Positions 11,020 to 22,590 of a stretch of DNA of 64,000 bases are shown one piece after another. The stretch's first letter is position 1. Each line of letters opens with the position of its first letter. The position numbers and the translations under genes were made by a program. The stretch lies in the NCBI GenBank assembly GCA_025603075.1, contig MU626329.1:1-64000 (forward strand), read 5' to 3'. This stretch comes from Neoconidiobolus thromboides FSU 785. Its lineage: Eukaryota > Entomophthoromycota > Entomophthoromycetes > Entomophthorales > Neoconidiobolaceae. The notes beneath the pieces were generated by a model that ran no database searches, was not told the DNA's origin, and saw only the letters and a list, made by a program, of their open reading frames with translations.

Positions 11020-11480
11020 ATAGGGTAGAGGAATTTTGTTTTAAAGCCAAACGAGAGAAAAACATGCTTTATTATAATTAAAAATAGATTTTATAGGATT
11101 TAGGGACATCATTGAGAGATTAAATATATGTAAAGTCAAGACAAATCAGTAAATGAACTAATAAACTAGATAATTAAAATAGTATCTAAGGAGTAACAAT
11201 GGGGCCAATAATAAAAAGTAGCTGTCTGTAGTAGAACACTTTTGAAAACACTCATCACAGATTAACATCACTTTTACTACTGATTAAAAAAGGCGGAAAA
11301 AGATAATGGATTACATGACTGAAAATCAAAATCATGAGTTCTAAAGTCTATGACATCAAGATAATAGACAAGTACTTAAAAGCTATAGTATCTAATGAGA
11401 CTAATGAGTTTCATAAACACTTTAATTAAAAGATTTATGATGGAATATTTATAGCAATAATAGAATTAAATACGAAAATA
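11020..11480. repeat. Recurrent degenerate block upstream of the A4 3' end
   Basis: Weak copy recognised by 'aataaactagataattaaaa' near 11158 and 'aaagtctatgacatcaag' near 11343, the positional counterparts of the anchors near 8835 and 9000. It is strongly decayed. Confidence 0.35.
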
Positions 11481-11747
11481 AAGAAATGAGACAAATTAGC
11501 ACCGTTAAATAATATTTCTCTTCTGTAACAAAAGCCTAAATTTAAAATAAACTATTGTCTTACAATAATTGTCTATACCTTGAAATAACATATTTCTCGC
11601 TCCTATTTTGCTTTTTTTCATAGTTCTTACTTTGCCTTTATTCGGGCCTTTTATAAGTAAAGCACCTTGAGTGCTTAATCTTTCAAGGATTAGAAAAAGC
11701 ATAAATAAATAAGGGAAAATAGAGATTAAAAATAGAGATGAAATAAT

Positions 11748-12809
11748 TTAAATTTTTAGTTTTAAACATTTAAAAAAAGAATTCTGAATCGGTTGATGGA
11801 TCAATAAAATAAAACAAGAGGAAGTGAGTCCTAAACAGAGTAAAAAGCAATTGGAATAAAATGAAGTGTTCATATTAAAATCTGTTTGGGTCAAACTTAA
11901 CAATGTTATAGTTACGTCTGGCAATAAGCATAGCATATAACTTATCATTACTACACTAATTTTCAAGATCAATTTGACTTTTTTTAACCTTAATTGACTG
12001 ACTGTTAGTGGTTGAAATTCATTTGGGTTTAGGTGAATTATGTTTTCCGATCTTTCGTGGATTAGTGTTCGTCTACCTGAAGTATTACAATTTATGATAT
12101 TAAATCCTATGTTATTGGTATTACATTCATTATGTTTATGTTTCTTGTGAAATAAGTTGGGGTTACCACAGGTAGCATTAACGATAACTGAGGAATTAAT
12201 GTGTTTAAAATAGGCAAACATAATGTTCGAATAACAAAAACAGATGGTAAACAAACACATTAAAATTCTTAGTGAATAAATCAAATAAAAAAATATATAG
12301 TAAGGCGTATTATTCTTCTCAACACTGATACTTGGTACACAATAAAAATCTGATTTGGACCATGAATAAGAGTTGTAATAACTATGTAAACTTGATAATA
12401 TAATAGATAAAATCACCAATAATATTATAAAGGTATAATAATTATAGGAATCTATTTTTTTAAATAAACAAATTTTGTTATATCTAATAATACTTAACAA
12501 AGCAACTAGTTCAATAGATGTAACTACAGTAGTAATCACAGCACTGAAATTGAAAGCACAATAACAAGTTGTAACTGGCAACAATAATTCATTATTAAAT
12601 TGAATTAAGTCATATTCAATTATTATTATATGGGAGATGGCTAGTAGATAGTAGATAATATCATTTATAATGATTAACAAAACAATTATTAGATCTAGCT
12701 TGTTTTTTGGTTTTAACTTGAATACGATTATACTACCTATTAATAAGTTTATTCCTATTGAAATAAGAGATATCAATAAATAAACAACATATTCGATTTC
12801 CATTGTCAC
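11748..12809 (-). CDS. Class A GPCR-like receptor, group A (A4)
   Basis: Intronless, 353 aa. Landmarks are Asn21, Asp50, Cys84, Arg109-Tyr110, Cys157, and Cys294-x-x-Pro297. An extra Cys82 stands next to the conserved Cys84. Met3 could also be the start. The third inner loop contains a His/Lys-rich stretch (HKKHKHNECN, about 221-230) not seen in the others. Helix 7 is LCLGLTSSCFILLIHQPIQ. It shares the YYNSYSW outer-loop signature with A1-A3. It is the last intact gene before a run of pseudogenes on its right. Confidence 0.88.
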   Translation of the reverse strand: MTMEIEYVVYLLISLISIGINLLIGSIIVFKLKPKNKLDLIIVLLIIINDIIYYLLAISHIIIIEYDLIQFNNELLLPVTTCYCAFNFSAVITTVVTSIELVALLSIIRYNKICLFKKIDSYNYYTFIILLVILSIILSSLHSYYNSYSWSKSDFYCVPSISVEKNNTPYYIFFYLIYSLRILMCLFTICFCYSNIMFAYFKHINSSVIVNATCGNPNLFHKKHKHNECNTNNIGFNIINCNTSGRRTLIHERSENIIHLNPNEFQPLTVSQLRLKKVKLILKISVVMISYMLCLLPDVTITLLSLTQTDFNMNTSFYSNCFLLCLGLTSSCFILLIHQPIQNSFFKCLKLKI

Positions 12810-12829
12810 AATAATAGATCACTAAAGGT

Positions 12830-13640
12830 TATGTTTTTTTTGAATTTATAGCCCTTCCCAAATGTTTTGCATTAATTAATTATGCAAGTAAAACCTAAAA
12901 CCAAAGTTGGCTAATTTCACCTTCTATATTTCAAATTGAAATTAAAATTAAAATTAAAATATGAGTACTTTATACTAAATTAAGCTTTTTAATAAAATTA
13001 TCAATCGTTGATAACACTCTGTTTTCCTTATAACAAAACTTTATTTTCATTAAAATTAATTGTACTCAAAAAAACTTAATTTTAGTTAGCATAAATAAAG
13101 ATTAATCTGTTTCAAATTAAGTTTTATTTTAAGATAATTAAGTATTGTTTTTTTAATGTATTTATACTGAGGTATATACAATGATTCTAATTCAAAATAA
13201 AGGGATCTAAGCTGAGTTTCAGATAAGTAAGTTCAATTACCAGACCTGATAGTATAGATAGAGAGTTAGTATGTCGTCATTCGCATATAAATCTATCAAC
13301 TAGGTCTAAGACGTGTTTGTTTTCTAGTTAGTGAAGCTTTCTATCTTTTTATACTTTACTAATTTGTTTCGATTTACTTTTTAATAATACATTTAGATGT
13401 ATATTGGTTTGGATTATTAAAGTAATAAGATCTTATCTAACTTTTATCATAGCTGCATATTTATTGTATAATTTTGGGTATTTAAATAGATATTAAATAC
13501 AGTAATCAAAGTCATTACAGTAAAAACAATAATAAAATTAATACAACATATTAAGTTTTTAAATACTATTCTTCTACGTTTATGGTAGTAAGATTAGTAT
13601 ATTGATTTTTGTATAAGTCAAGTTCATTTTGACTAAGACT
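12830..13640. other. Gene-free AT-rich stretch
   Basis: No receptor remnant, element or tRNA was seen. Short A/T-simple runs such as a repeated 'aaaatt' near 12940 are present. The recurrent inter-receptor block is not recognisable here. Confidence 0.5.
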
Positions 13641-13658
13641 CTAGAAACTTCTATTGAA

Positions 13659-14057
13659 TTACTTTGTATTTTGTTTAATTTTAATTTCAATTAGTATCAA
13701 AAAATCAAAATTTTGTCCAATTTTTATTCTACAATCAGTCATAATTAGTTTAGTAACTCTGTAAGAATCAGATTTTAAATAATGCAATAATATTTTAAGA
13801 TTTTGACTAAAATTTTTGAAAAGGTGATCAATTATAAAAAAACACATATTTTAATCAAAAGCTGATAATACTAATTTTGTTTTACTATTTACTCCCTTTT
13901 CACCAGTAATATTAAATATATGGTAAGTAGTGATAATGAAAAAGCTTGTTAAAGGGGCTTTAACCATAAGAATGACATTACTAACGCAGCAACCAAAAAA
14001 CAATAGGCTGAAAAAAAGGATAAGAGTTAAAAGAAAAATAGTAAAATAGTAAATCAT
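13659..14057 (-). pseudogene. Hypothetical ORF with a single in-frame stop
   Basis: Two open stretches (14057-13851 and 13847-13659) lie in the same frame, separated only by one TAA at 13851-13853. The first begins with a strongly hydrophobic segment that could be a signal anchor (MIYYFTIFLLTLILFFSLLF), followed by a mixed region; the second is Leu/Ile/Lys-rich. No family recognised. It may be a dead gene, a gene with an unrecognised intron, or chance in AT-rich DNA. Confidence 0.25.
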
Positions 14058-14195
14058 GAATAAATATCCTATAATATCAAGAGAATATGAAAAGTATAGG
14101 ATTTAAGAGAAATAATGATAGTTAATATTAATATCGCTAACAAAATGATTATAAAAACAACAATATTAGAAAACAATAAAGAGGCAAAGAAGAGT

Positions 14196-14239
14196 AGTTA
14201 GTTTTAAAAAAAGTTAGTTTTAAAAAAAGTTAGTTTTAA
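14196..14239. repeat. Tandem 16-bp repeat, about 2.7 units
   Basis: The unit AGTTAGTTTTAAAAAA is repeated head to tail. It lies just downstream of the dead receptor at 14300-15312. Confidence 0.85.
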
Positions 14240-14299
14240 TACATATATCTAATATTTCAGGAGAGAGTCCTCAAGTTAAATGTTTTAGTTAAGTAAGGA

Positions 14300-15312
14300 G
14301 AGATAAATAAACTTTTCAATTAATAAAATAGAACATTAAGGGGTGAGCCCTAAGCAAAGTAAAAAATTATTGAAATATATAGTAATATGGGCATCAAAAT
14401 CTGCTTTTGCCAAAATTAATACATTTACTATTAGATCCGATAATAAGTATAAGGTATATTTTACCATTACTATGCTTATTTTCAAGATCAATTGATCCTT
14501 TTTAGACCTTGATTGATTGCCAATAACTAAGATTGGTTTAATTTTGGTTGAAAATAACTTGTTGACTTTATTGAGCTTTCAGTAGCTCATTGGATCCACC
14601 ATCAGCCATAAGGCTATACTGCTCCCTACTATCATTATTGTCATTAAAACGATAGTTACTAAGGCATAGATTTGAGTCCAAAGTGGCATTATTAAGAGCA
14701 ATACAAAGGTTCATTATCCTACTATAAGTAAAAGTTATATTTGTATAATAAAAGCAGATGGTAAGCAAGCAAAGTAAAATTCTTAACGAATAGATCAAAA
14801 AATAAAATAGATACTAAGACTTGTTATTTTTCTCAATATTGATACCTGGTAAGCAGTAAGAGTCGAACTCATCTCATGAACATGACTTATAAGAGCTATC
14901 CAAACTAGATAATACAATTAATGTTGTAGCAGATAATGTCATAAACATATAACAAGGAATTTGTGCTGCTTCTTTAAACGAGTGGATATTCTTGTGTTTT
15001 ATAATACTCAATAAATCAACTAGCTCAGTGGAATTATTAATGATACTATTTATTAAAACAAAAGTAAAGGAACAATACCAATTTGGACCGGATAGCTGTG
15101 GCCCATTATTAAATACGATTACGCCATACACAACTATGTTTATATACAAGATGACAATTAGATAAATGATAATACCAATAAAAGCGATCATTAATATTAT
15201 TGTTGACTCTAAATTACTACTTATGATTAATTTATATAGGATTACATTTAATATCAATGAGCTTATTAGCAACGAAATTGATAAGATTTTTAATTATGTT
15301 TTCAATGACCAT
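14300..15312 (-). pseudogene. Group A GPCR-like receptor pseudogene 2
   Basis: Recognisable along its whole length but broken. An ATG at 15310-15312 starts MVIENII, then the frame shifts. The stretch at 14874-15272 covers helices 1 to 4 with the conserved NWYCSF Cys; the helix 3 end is changed to IIKH, losing the Arg-Tyr pair. A stop lies in the second outer loop. The stretch at 14568-14798 covers helix 5 and the inner loop. The part left of 14560 is the degenerate helix 6-7 region. At least two lesions are visible. It is closest to A6 by eye. Confidence 0.85.
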
Positions 15313-15539
15313 TGTTATCTAAAAGTAAAAGTAAAACTTATTTTGCTTTATTTATTTACGTATTTTAAGTGACTATATTGTTTTAAATTATTAAAGTATC
15401 CTTTTAAACTAATTTTCAAAAAATCTGTTTTCTATCCTTGAGATTAAAAGGCTCCTAATATTCTATTAATGTATAAAAGTAAATTGAACTAATGTAAAGG
15501 AGAGCAAATAATAAGATGGATAACCACTTTTAACTCTAC

Positions 15540-16170
15540 TACTTGCCATTAATCAGTTATAGTCTAGACAAGCTTATTGAAAAAGCAAGGCAGCCATTTT
15601 GTTTAAAATCTAAACAAAAGAAGAAGGACTATTCTTACAACCTAAACGAGCTTAAACAAAGATGTATCTTTATCATAGGATTTTAAATAAAACAGTTTCT
15701 TATTAATGATGTAAGGAGCTATAATCAACATAAAGATGTTGGTTGGAGTTCAAATAGAAGATAAAACATTCAAAACAATTAATGAATCAGATAATAGAGG
15801 TGATGGTTTAAAGAACAGTAATAAAATTTAAATGAAAAGTATGTATCAACGACAATAAGCTTTAGAAAACATTGTTTTAAAAATGTTACTGTTTCTTTTA
15901 CTAATTAATAAAAAAAGGACATGTTTAGTATTTTATTAAATAAAGCGAGAGTTTAAGATTATTTTCAGATTTTTGAAAAAATCATTAAGATAGAAAGGAT
16001 GAAATAAAGTATGAAATAATAAAAAACTAAATAATAAATCATGAGTTTGTGATTTAAGAAATTGAATAAATCGAAGAGAGATGCGACTTGAGTAAAGTGG
16101 TAGCACTTGTTAGCAAAACTATTGAAATAAAATATAATGTGTTACTGAGAACAATATTAATATAATAAAA
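15540..16170. repeat. Recurrent degenerate block between pseudogenes
   Basis: Anchors are 'ccattaatcagttatagtctagac' near 15547 (matching 23935), 'attcttacaacctaaacgagc' near 15632, 'gatggtttaaagaacagtaat' near 15802 and 'gagtttgtgatttaagaaattg' near 16048. It has the same order as the copies at 8580 and 23920. Confidence 0.45.
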
Positions 16171-16232
16171 AAATAACAAAGGAAAAAGAAAAGATTAGCA
16201 TTATTAAAATGAATCAACTATTTCCAAAAAAA

Positions 16233-16341
16233 CATATGAAGATATTTTTTTTGATTTCATCACTTTTTGCATTTTTCAAGTGCTATTTGAATGGAAAGAT
16301 TGGTAGTAAAGCTCTTGAACAAAAAAATACAGCTCCATGTA
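16233..16341 (-). mobile_element. MITE-like element, copy 5
   Basis: Degenerate ends (ATATGAAGATATT...CAGCTCCATGTA), with the reversed core CAAGTGCTATTTGAATGG. It lies between the degenerate block and the split receptor pseudogene. Confidence 0.75.
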
Positions 16342-16427
16342 TTAAAAGACTTCCCCGTTAAACAAAAGGGGATGAGGAATCTAACATTACAATAAAAAAG
16401 GTTGCTACAAGCAATATCAATTTATTT

Positions 16428-16925
16428 TAGTTTGAAACAAATAAAGAGGTGTTTTCGAATCAGCTGATGGATTAGCAGAATAAAACATAAAGAAGTAAGA
16501 GCTAAACATAATATCAAACAAAGTGAAAAATAATGCAGAAACTTAGATTTGTGTCTGCCAAGCACAATAAAGTTACTATCACGTCTGGGAGCAAATATAA
16601 TATATACTTTATAATCACTACGCTTGTTTTAAAATTAATTCAACTTTTTTTAACCTCCACTGTGTAACTTTTGGTGGTTTAGACATGTTGAAATTTAGAT
16701 GAAGAATGGCGTGTTGCTTTTGCTACAACATCAGTAACCTACTCGCTTGTTTGCTTTTAAATATCATAGTTTACCCCACTGATATTATTACCATTATTAA
16801 ACTGTAAGTTATTATAACATGAATTTGAGTTGTGATAATTAGGTATATTACATAATACAAGTGATATTATAATGGATAATTTTATTAGCATACAATAATA
16901 TATTGATGTTACTTCTTTTTTTACA
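16428..16925 (-). pseudogene. Group A receptor pseudogene 3, C-terminal part
   Basis: Carries degenerate helix 6, helix 7 and HQLIR-like tail sequence, then the inner loop, then jumps to a helix 4-like piece ending at the KEVTSI segment that follows Arg-Tyr in A5. The helix 5 region is deleted. Its broken edge near 16922 corresponds to about residue 113 of A5. The missing N-terminal part lies at 18594-18937, beyond the LINE and MITE insertion, so the two pieces are one gene. Confidence 0.75.
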
Positions 16926-18487
16926 GAAGTACGTATTTATGGTAGTGTTTATTTCGAAAGAAAGAAAAAATCTACTCAACAAGATATATTAGAGATAATA
17001 AAGAAAGGTAAAAGCTTTAGCATCAGTTGAAGCCTTTGGGTCAAAACGCCCTACTTCAAGAATTCTTCTATCAATTTTGGATTCATTCAATCTAAAAGTC
17101 ATTAAAAAGGGTTTACTAATAATAAAATGTTTCCGTTTGAAAATAAACAAAGCCATAAGAACTGAATCACACTTCTTTCTAAATGTCACTTTATAACAAA
17201 GTCTATTGATAATACAAACTACAGGTATTGTAGTAAGAGGGAGTTAGGGGTTGGAACAAAGTAGAAGCAAATTAGGAATGAAAGATGAGTTGTTGCCGCA
17301 CATGATGTCATCACTATTAATAATATTATCTACAATTTAAGAGACAGTTAGCTAAATTCTCTGGATGTAGGCGCAGTTGAAGAAATGGTGATCGGAACAA
17401 TCATTAAAATCCATACATTATAGGCAGGATGGAGAGGCAATATCATCATATGAAGCTACTTAGTAATATGTATAGAAGCCATCTTCTATGGTTCTCTAGA
17501 GCGCTAGGCCTAATCTGGGATTGGGAGTCTCGTTGTTAAAATTATATACCCCTCGAGATAAGATGGTATTTTTAGGAAGTCTTAAGACATTATAGGATCC
17601 TTTATTGACACGGACAATAAAGCCATTCAAGAATTTATAATCGTTTTTTTTGCAATTCTACACAATGTCTGATAACTTTTAATTAAAGCCTTGGATCATG
17701 AGGAAAGAATTCTGGATCCAGGTGGCGAATATAAACAGTTAGTGGTGCTTTTAGGAGCCTTTTTAATGGGTACTGCATGAGACCATAAGCCAACAAAACC
17801 TTATCACTAAAGTGCTTCAAAGCTATCTCCGAAGTATCTGACCCAGGATTTCTGAATCAACAAGTAATTCATGAATCAAGGAGAAAGAAACCCAAAGCCT
17901 TTATCGGTTTTGAATGTTACCAGTTTTCTAAATAAGATTTTAAATCGTTTATTATTCCGAATCAAGGAAGTGGCTACTTTTTTGATTTTTTTAATGTCTG
18001 GAAGGACAAGAAGGCAAATGTGAAGACAGTACCACAAAACCGAAAGAGTGTCATTGTTGATAAGCAGTACTCTTTCTTTTAATGAAACATTTTTAATATT
18101 CCAGCTTACTAATTTTGATTCAAAGCAGGAAATACAAGAGTTCATCATAAAGCTGTCTTTAATACCTAAGTGAGAAATATATATATCTAAGTGACCTATA
18201 TCATCTCCTTGATCACATACTGGTACATTATAGTCAAGATTTGGGTTAAAGTTTAGAGCCTGGGATTTATCTGTGTTTTTACTGCCCCTAATAGCTTTAG
18301 TAAATGATCGCCAGGTAAGTTCATTCAAACCAGAGTCACTTTAGAGCTCAGATCAATATATCTGTCCCCTGCAAAAGTGGCTACTTTAAACACCGAAGTT
18401 TGTGACAGAAGATGGAAGCCTTTTAAGTTATAATTAAGATAGCTAAAGATATGGTTTGTACTAATTATCCATATGAAAATTTTTAGT
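16926..18487 (-). mobile_element. Degenerate LINE (non-LTR retrotransposon) 3' fragment
   Basis: The open stretch at 17876-18328 reads like the C-terminal region of a LINE reverse transcriptase (VSLKERVLLINNDTLSVLWY, then LPDIKKIKKVATSLIRNNKR). Downstream on the minus strand, in other frames, come a conserved-looking YGLMQYPLKRLLKAPL segment and a Cys/His stretch (CMDFNDCSDHHFFNC, about 17390-17430) that fits a zf-RVT domain. Stops and frame changes show it is dead, and no 5' part is present. It interrupts the receptor pseudogene whose pieces flank it. The clade of LINE is not determined. Confidence 0.7.
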
Positions 18488-18593
18488 ATATGGGAGTGTT
18501 TTTTTGGTTTCATTATTTTTTCCATTTTTTAAGCGCTATTCGAGTGGAAAATTTATTAGTAAAGTTCTTAAGCACAAAAATGCATCCCCATAC
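18488..18593 (-). mobile_element. MITE-like element, copy 6
   Basis: Near-consensus copy (TATGGGAGTG...CATCCCCATA), core reversed. It sits exactly at the junction between the LINE fragment and the N-terminal receptor fragment. Confidence 0.88.
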
Positions 18594-18937
18594 CTTGTAA
18601 TCTTAATAAAGCAGTTAACTCGATAGTAATAATGAAGTTGTTTATTAAACTAAAGTTTGGAAGGCAATATCAATATGAATTAGATAATTATAGCTTTTCA
18701 TTAACTACAGTTACGCCATAATCAGCTAATGCTAAATATAATACAGTCGCAGGATAGAGAATGGTACCGTTGGCAGTTATTAATATTTTGATTAGTCCCA
18801 TTTGTTTTTAATTTTGTTTTAAAGATAGATATGGTAATTATTAGTAGACTTGTTAGTAGCAAAATTGTTGAGATTACCAAATAAACTCCATCTTCTATGT
18901 TGTTTACTATCATTATAAAATTAAATATAGTTTTCAT
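18594..18937 (-). pseudogene. Group A receptor pseudogene 3, N-terminal part
   Basis: ATG at 18935-18937, then a helix 1-like segment (GVYLVISTILLLTSLLIITI), degenerate helix 2, and a helix 3-like IELTALLRL ending where the MITE begins, at about residue 107 of the intact paralogues. It is frameshifted after helix 1. It matches the fragment at 16428-16925 as the other half of one receptor gene. Confidence 0.75.
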
Positions 18938-19359
18938 TCATAGATGTTCTAAATTAATTGTGCTATTAGATATAATTATATAAATGTTTTTTTAAATTTA
19001 TTGAGGCTAAAAATAAATTAGCTCCGAAAATGCTCCACTAATGGGTTAGTCCCGTAAATTAACTGACTTGCATGTTTATTCCTCCGTATTGTAGCTAATA
19101 AAGTACTTGGTGCTTCGGCATTTATTTTTTTAAACCAAATGAATCGTGGTGTTTATTCATTATAAAAAGTTGGGCTTCAGTATTTTAAAAAATAAGGGCT
19201 CAATTAAAGAGTTAATTCATAATATACTATCACTAAGATATTATTGGTTCTATATCCTTAAATAAAGTAAAACTTTTAAGTGCTTTACCATATTACACAA
19301 AAAGAGGATTAGCACAAAGAAGGTTCAAAAAGAATATTACCTTTACATTTTTATCATTT

Positions 19360-19760
19360 ACCACTTGCCCAATTGTAGCCTAGATAAATGTGTTTTCCCT
19401 ATAGAGTTTTTATCAAAAAAGATAAAATTTATACGAAATAACCTTTTAAATATTACTAAAAAGGCATAAAAATCTGATTGTTTAAAGCAATCAAGTAGGG
19501 CAGCTATTGTTACAAATAAAGTGAGTCAAAATAAGAATAAATTGGTAATACAAAGGCATTTATCGAGATTCAAAGTCAACAAAAAGTAGAAACATTTAAC
19601 AAACTGGATGATAAAGATTTTACTTTAGATAATAATGGCGAGGTTGGGACGAAATGAGTCTGTTACTAATAATACACTATTTGTAAAATTACGAGTGCCC
19701 ATACTGGTAACTAGTAAGTAGGAAAGCTTAACAAATGTACTATAAAATAATTAGGTAATG
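19360..19760. repeat. Recurrent degenerate block upstream of A5
   Basis: Anchors are 'aaaaaagataaaatttatacg' near 19418, 'gcagctattgttacaaataaag' near 19500 and 'tttagataataatggcgagg' near 19623. They match the block at 8580-9170 in order and spacing. Confidence 0.45.
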
Positions 19761-19891
19761 AAATGATGTACTATTTAGTTTATGGCTCTACAATGTTGAA
19801 GTAATATGAAAGTCTAGAAGATTTAGCGAGACAACTGCAACTGATAATATAATTATCGAAGTGATATATGATACGATGCTTAAAATGATGG

Positions 19892-19991
19892 TATGGGGAT
19901 GTATTTTTGTGTTTAAGAATTTTGTTAACAAGTTTTCTGCTCAAATAGCGCTTAAAAGACAAAGTGATGAAATCAAAAAAAACTTTCATAT
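19892..19991 (+). mobile_element. MITE-like element, copy 7
   Basis: Starts TATGGGGATGTATTTTTGTG. The core CTCAAATAGCGCTTAAAA is intact; the 3' end is worn (AACTTTCATA). Confidence 0.85.
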
Positions 19992-20150
19992 TGTAACCAA
20001 AAATGTCAAAAAGTCATATAAAAGTTTGTATCTAAAAAATTATTATAATTAGATTTATTATCCTTGTAAAAGTAAGAGGAAAAAACCCTCTAATTAATCA
20101 ATGGAAGACTTTGTACTATTTAAATAAAAAAACAACAGTGTTAATCTTAA

Positions 20151-21206
20151 CTATTTAATTTTGAACATTTTAAAAAAAGAATCTTGGATCGGTTGATGTA
20201 TTAATAGAATAAAACATGCAGAAGTAAGCCCTAAGCATAATACTAAACAGTCAGAATAAAAAGTAGTATTCTTATTAAATTTTGGGTTTACTAAACACAG
20301 AAACGTTATTATTACATCCGGTAACAAACATAACATATAACTTATTAATATCACACTTATTTTTAAAGCTAATTTGGCTTTTTTTAAGCTTAACTGAGTA
20401 GCTGTCGACTGAGATTTGTTTGGGTTTTCTGAGAATACAGTTTCTTGCTTTTTTTGTGTGATTGCTAGCTTGTCAACTCTAACATTGTTTGTAAAGTTAG
20501 ATTGTAAATTGCTCTTATTGCTATTATCATTATCAAATTGATAATCAGTAAAACGTGTATTTAAACCTGTGGAATAATTATTAAGAATGATAGAAGGGTC
20601 CATTATTTTAAAATATGCAAGAGTGATCTTTGAATAACAAAAACATATGATGATTAAAGAAAGTAAAATTCTTAACGTATAAATAGAAAAGTAGAATAGA
20701 AAATAGTCCCTGTTGTTATTCTCAATACTGATACTTGGTAAACAAAAAAAGTCTAGCTCGTGTATTGAATATGAGTTATAATAACTATGTAAACCAGACA
20801 ATATAAGTGATAACATAATGGATAACACAACTACTATGTAATAATTCATTGATGTTACTTCTTTATATAAGCATATCTTACTGTACCTTATAATACTTAA
20901 TAATGCAGATAACTCAATGGAAGTAATCTCAGTAGTAACTACAGCGCTGAAATTAAAAGCACAATACCAAGCAGGAACTGATAGCGATGGTTTATTATCG
21001 AATTGAATCAAGTCATGTTTGATTATGATTATATGCGAAATGGTTAATAGATAAAAAACAATATCATTTATAGTAATAAATAAAATGATTATTAGATCTA
21101 ACTTATTCTTTAACCTCAGTTTGAATACTATTATACCACTTATTAATAAGTTCATCACTATCGAAATGAGAGATATCAACAAATAAATAGTGTGTTCGGC
21201 TTTCAT
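20151..21206 (-). CDS. Class A GPCR-like receptor, group A (A5)
   Basis: Intronless, 351 aa, seven hydrophobic segments. Landmarks are Asn19, Asp48, Cys82, Arg107-Tyr108, Cys155, and Cys293-x-x-Pro296. The second outer loop reads YYNSYSIHELDFFC, without the Trp usual in the group. The inner loop (about 205-275) is rich in Asn and Ser. The tail is short, KMFKIK. By eye it is closest to A4 and to the split pseudogene at 16428-18937. It is intact, with a clean start aligned to the paralogues. Confidence 0.88.
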   Translation of the reverse strand: MKAEHTIYLLISLISIVMNLLISGIIVFKLRLKNKLDLIIILFITINDIVFYLLTISHIIIIKHDLIQFDNKPSLSVPAWYCAFNFSAVVTTEITSIELSALLSIIRYSKICLYKEVTSMNYYIVVVLSIMLSLILSGLHSYYNSYSIHELDFFCLPSISIENNNRDYFLFYFSIYTLRILLSLIIICFCYSKITLAYFKIMDPSIILNNYSTGLNTRFTDYQFDNDNSNKSNLQSNFTNNVRVDKLAITQKKQETVFSENPNKSQSTATQLSLKKAKLALKISVILISYMLCLLPDVIITFLCLVNPKFNKNTTFYSDCLVLCLGLTSACFILLIHQPIQDSFFKMFKIK

Positions 21207-22590
21207 TATTATTATGAGTGATCAATCAGTATTTTCTTGTTTTTATATTCTTTTTAATTCTTTTTGATTCTTTTGCATTAATTAATTCGCTAAAGATAGT
21301 ATAAACTAAGGTTTTAATAAATTCTCACTTTAGTATAATATAAATTTAAATTGAGATATTAGATAAATTCCTTTATGCTATTAATATTTACATACATGAA
21401 CGGAGGTAAATTGCCCATTATAATAGAGGGTGTTTTTAATCACTAATATAGTTGTGTTTTTTTAAATTATTCAGCCAAATTTTTCCTTTATTTGGAAAAG
21501 GCTTCTTTAGGTATCTCAAATAAAGGAAAATTTTGGTTGAATAATTTAAAGTATAGTTGTGAAGAGCAAAGCTATTCTATTTGAGTTTAACAGAATGCAC
21601 TTGTTGCTTTAGAACTTAAGGTTTTCAAAAAAGAACAAAATTATTCTCAACTAAAAGTAACTTTTTACTGCAGCTAATAATATGCCTATTTTTATATGCA
21701 TAAACATCCGTAGCATAAATGGACCTATCCACTATAATAAATTACAAAATTAGTAAACATACGCCTTTTCTGGAAACATTTGGCATGGTTTATAATAATG
21801 AAAGCATAGTTTTTATGTTGTTTTGTTGAAATATCAAATTTAATTAACAGATAAATATGAGCACCAAATAGTAGGTTATCAATAGATAAAAATAGTCTTT
21901 TTTAAAAAAAGGTTATATTTTCCCTACTGGTTGGAACTTAATTTCAGTTTTATTACAACTCCTTATTTAGTTCCTTAAAATCCTTTATTGTTTGTTTCTA
22001 CTGGAATCTGGGTCTTACATAGAATATTTTATAGTGTAAAATTCAAAGCTATTGACTTGTCACCCCTATTTTGGTCCTGGTTATTTAATGAAAAACATTA
22101 GCTTTTTGTGGAAGTAGGTATGCTTTCATTGTTGGTTCTCAAACTAAATATAGTCCTAAATAGTTATACAGCCATTTTTTTCTCCCTGAGGTTTTAGGAT
22201 TGACTTTTCTTTACATTCTTTTAGTTATGTTTTTTAGAGACAAATCACTGCTTTGCTTTTTAAGCATAATACGTTTTAAAAACAAGTGTATCTTCAAATT
22301 ACATTATTTGATTTAATTGAACTGTTATTTTATCAGACTAAAGTAAAATAAATTAATATTTCAGTTATATGGTGTGGTTTTTATTTGCTTTTCTTTATCA
22401 TATATTAAAATTTTTGAAATTATTTTTGTAGCTACTGTAATTTTAGATATAATTTAGTATCAATGGCTTTAAAGTAAAAAATACTAAAAAATTAGTATCA
22501 ATAAAGCTGATGTGATAAAACCTTTATATCTCAGGGAAAATATTTAATTTAAATGCTTTAAACAAATAAATAAAATATTTTTTTATTTAA
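21207..22590. other. Gene-free stretch between A5 and A6
   Basis: Contains the foldback element at 21447-21561 and otherwise AT-rich DNA. Neither the recurrent block nor a MITE copy was recognised, unlike most other inter-receptor gaps. Confidence 0.5.
21447..21561. repeat. Small foldback element with 10-bp flanking direct repeats
   Basis: Inverted arms of about 32 nt (21462-21494 and 21517-21549; TTAAATTATTCA...TGAATAATTTAA) enclose a 22-bp loop. The unit is bracketed by the direct repeat TATAGTTGTG at 21447-21456 and 21552-21561, which looks like a target-site duplication. It is unrelated in sequence to the 100-bp family and to the hairpin at 2996. Confidence 0.75.

Noticed and set aside
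11505-11702. 65-aa minus-strand ORF downstream of receptor A4
   Set aside because: No conserved motif and no support as an exon; length is within chance here.
17876-18328. A 150-aa host gene
   Set aside because: The sequence reads as the tail of a LINE reverse transcriptase, with further LINE-like segments in other frames just downstream.
19780-19989. Minus-strand 69-aa ORF and the overlapping plus ORF at 19861-20052
   Set aside because: Both are translations of MITE copy 7 and its flanks.
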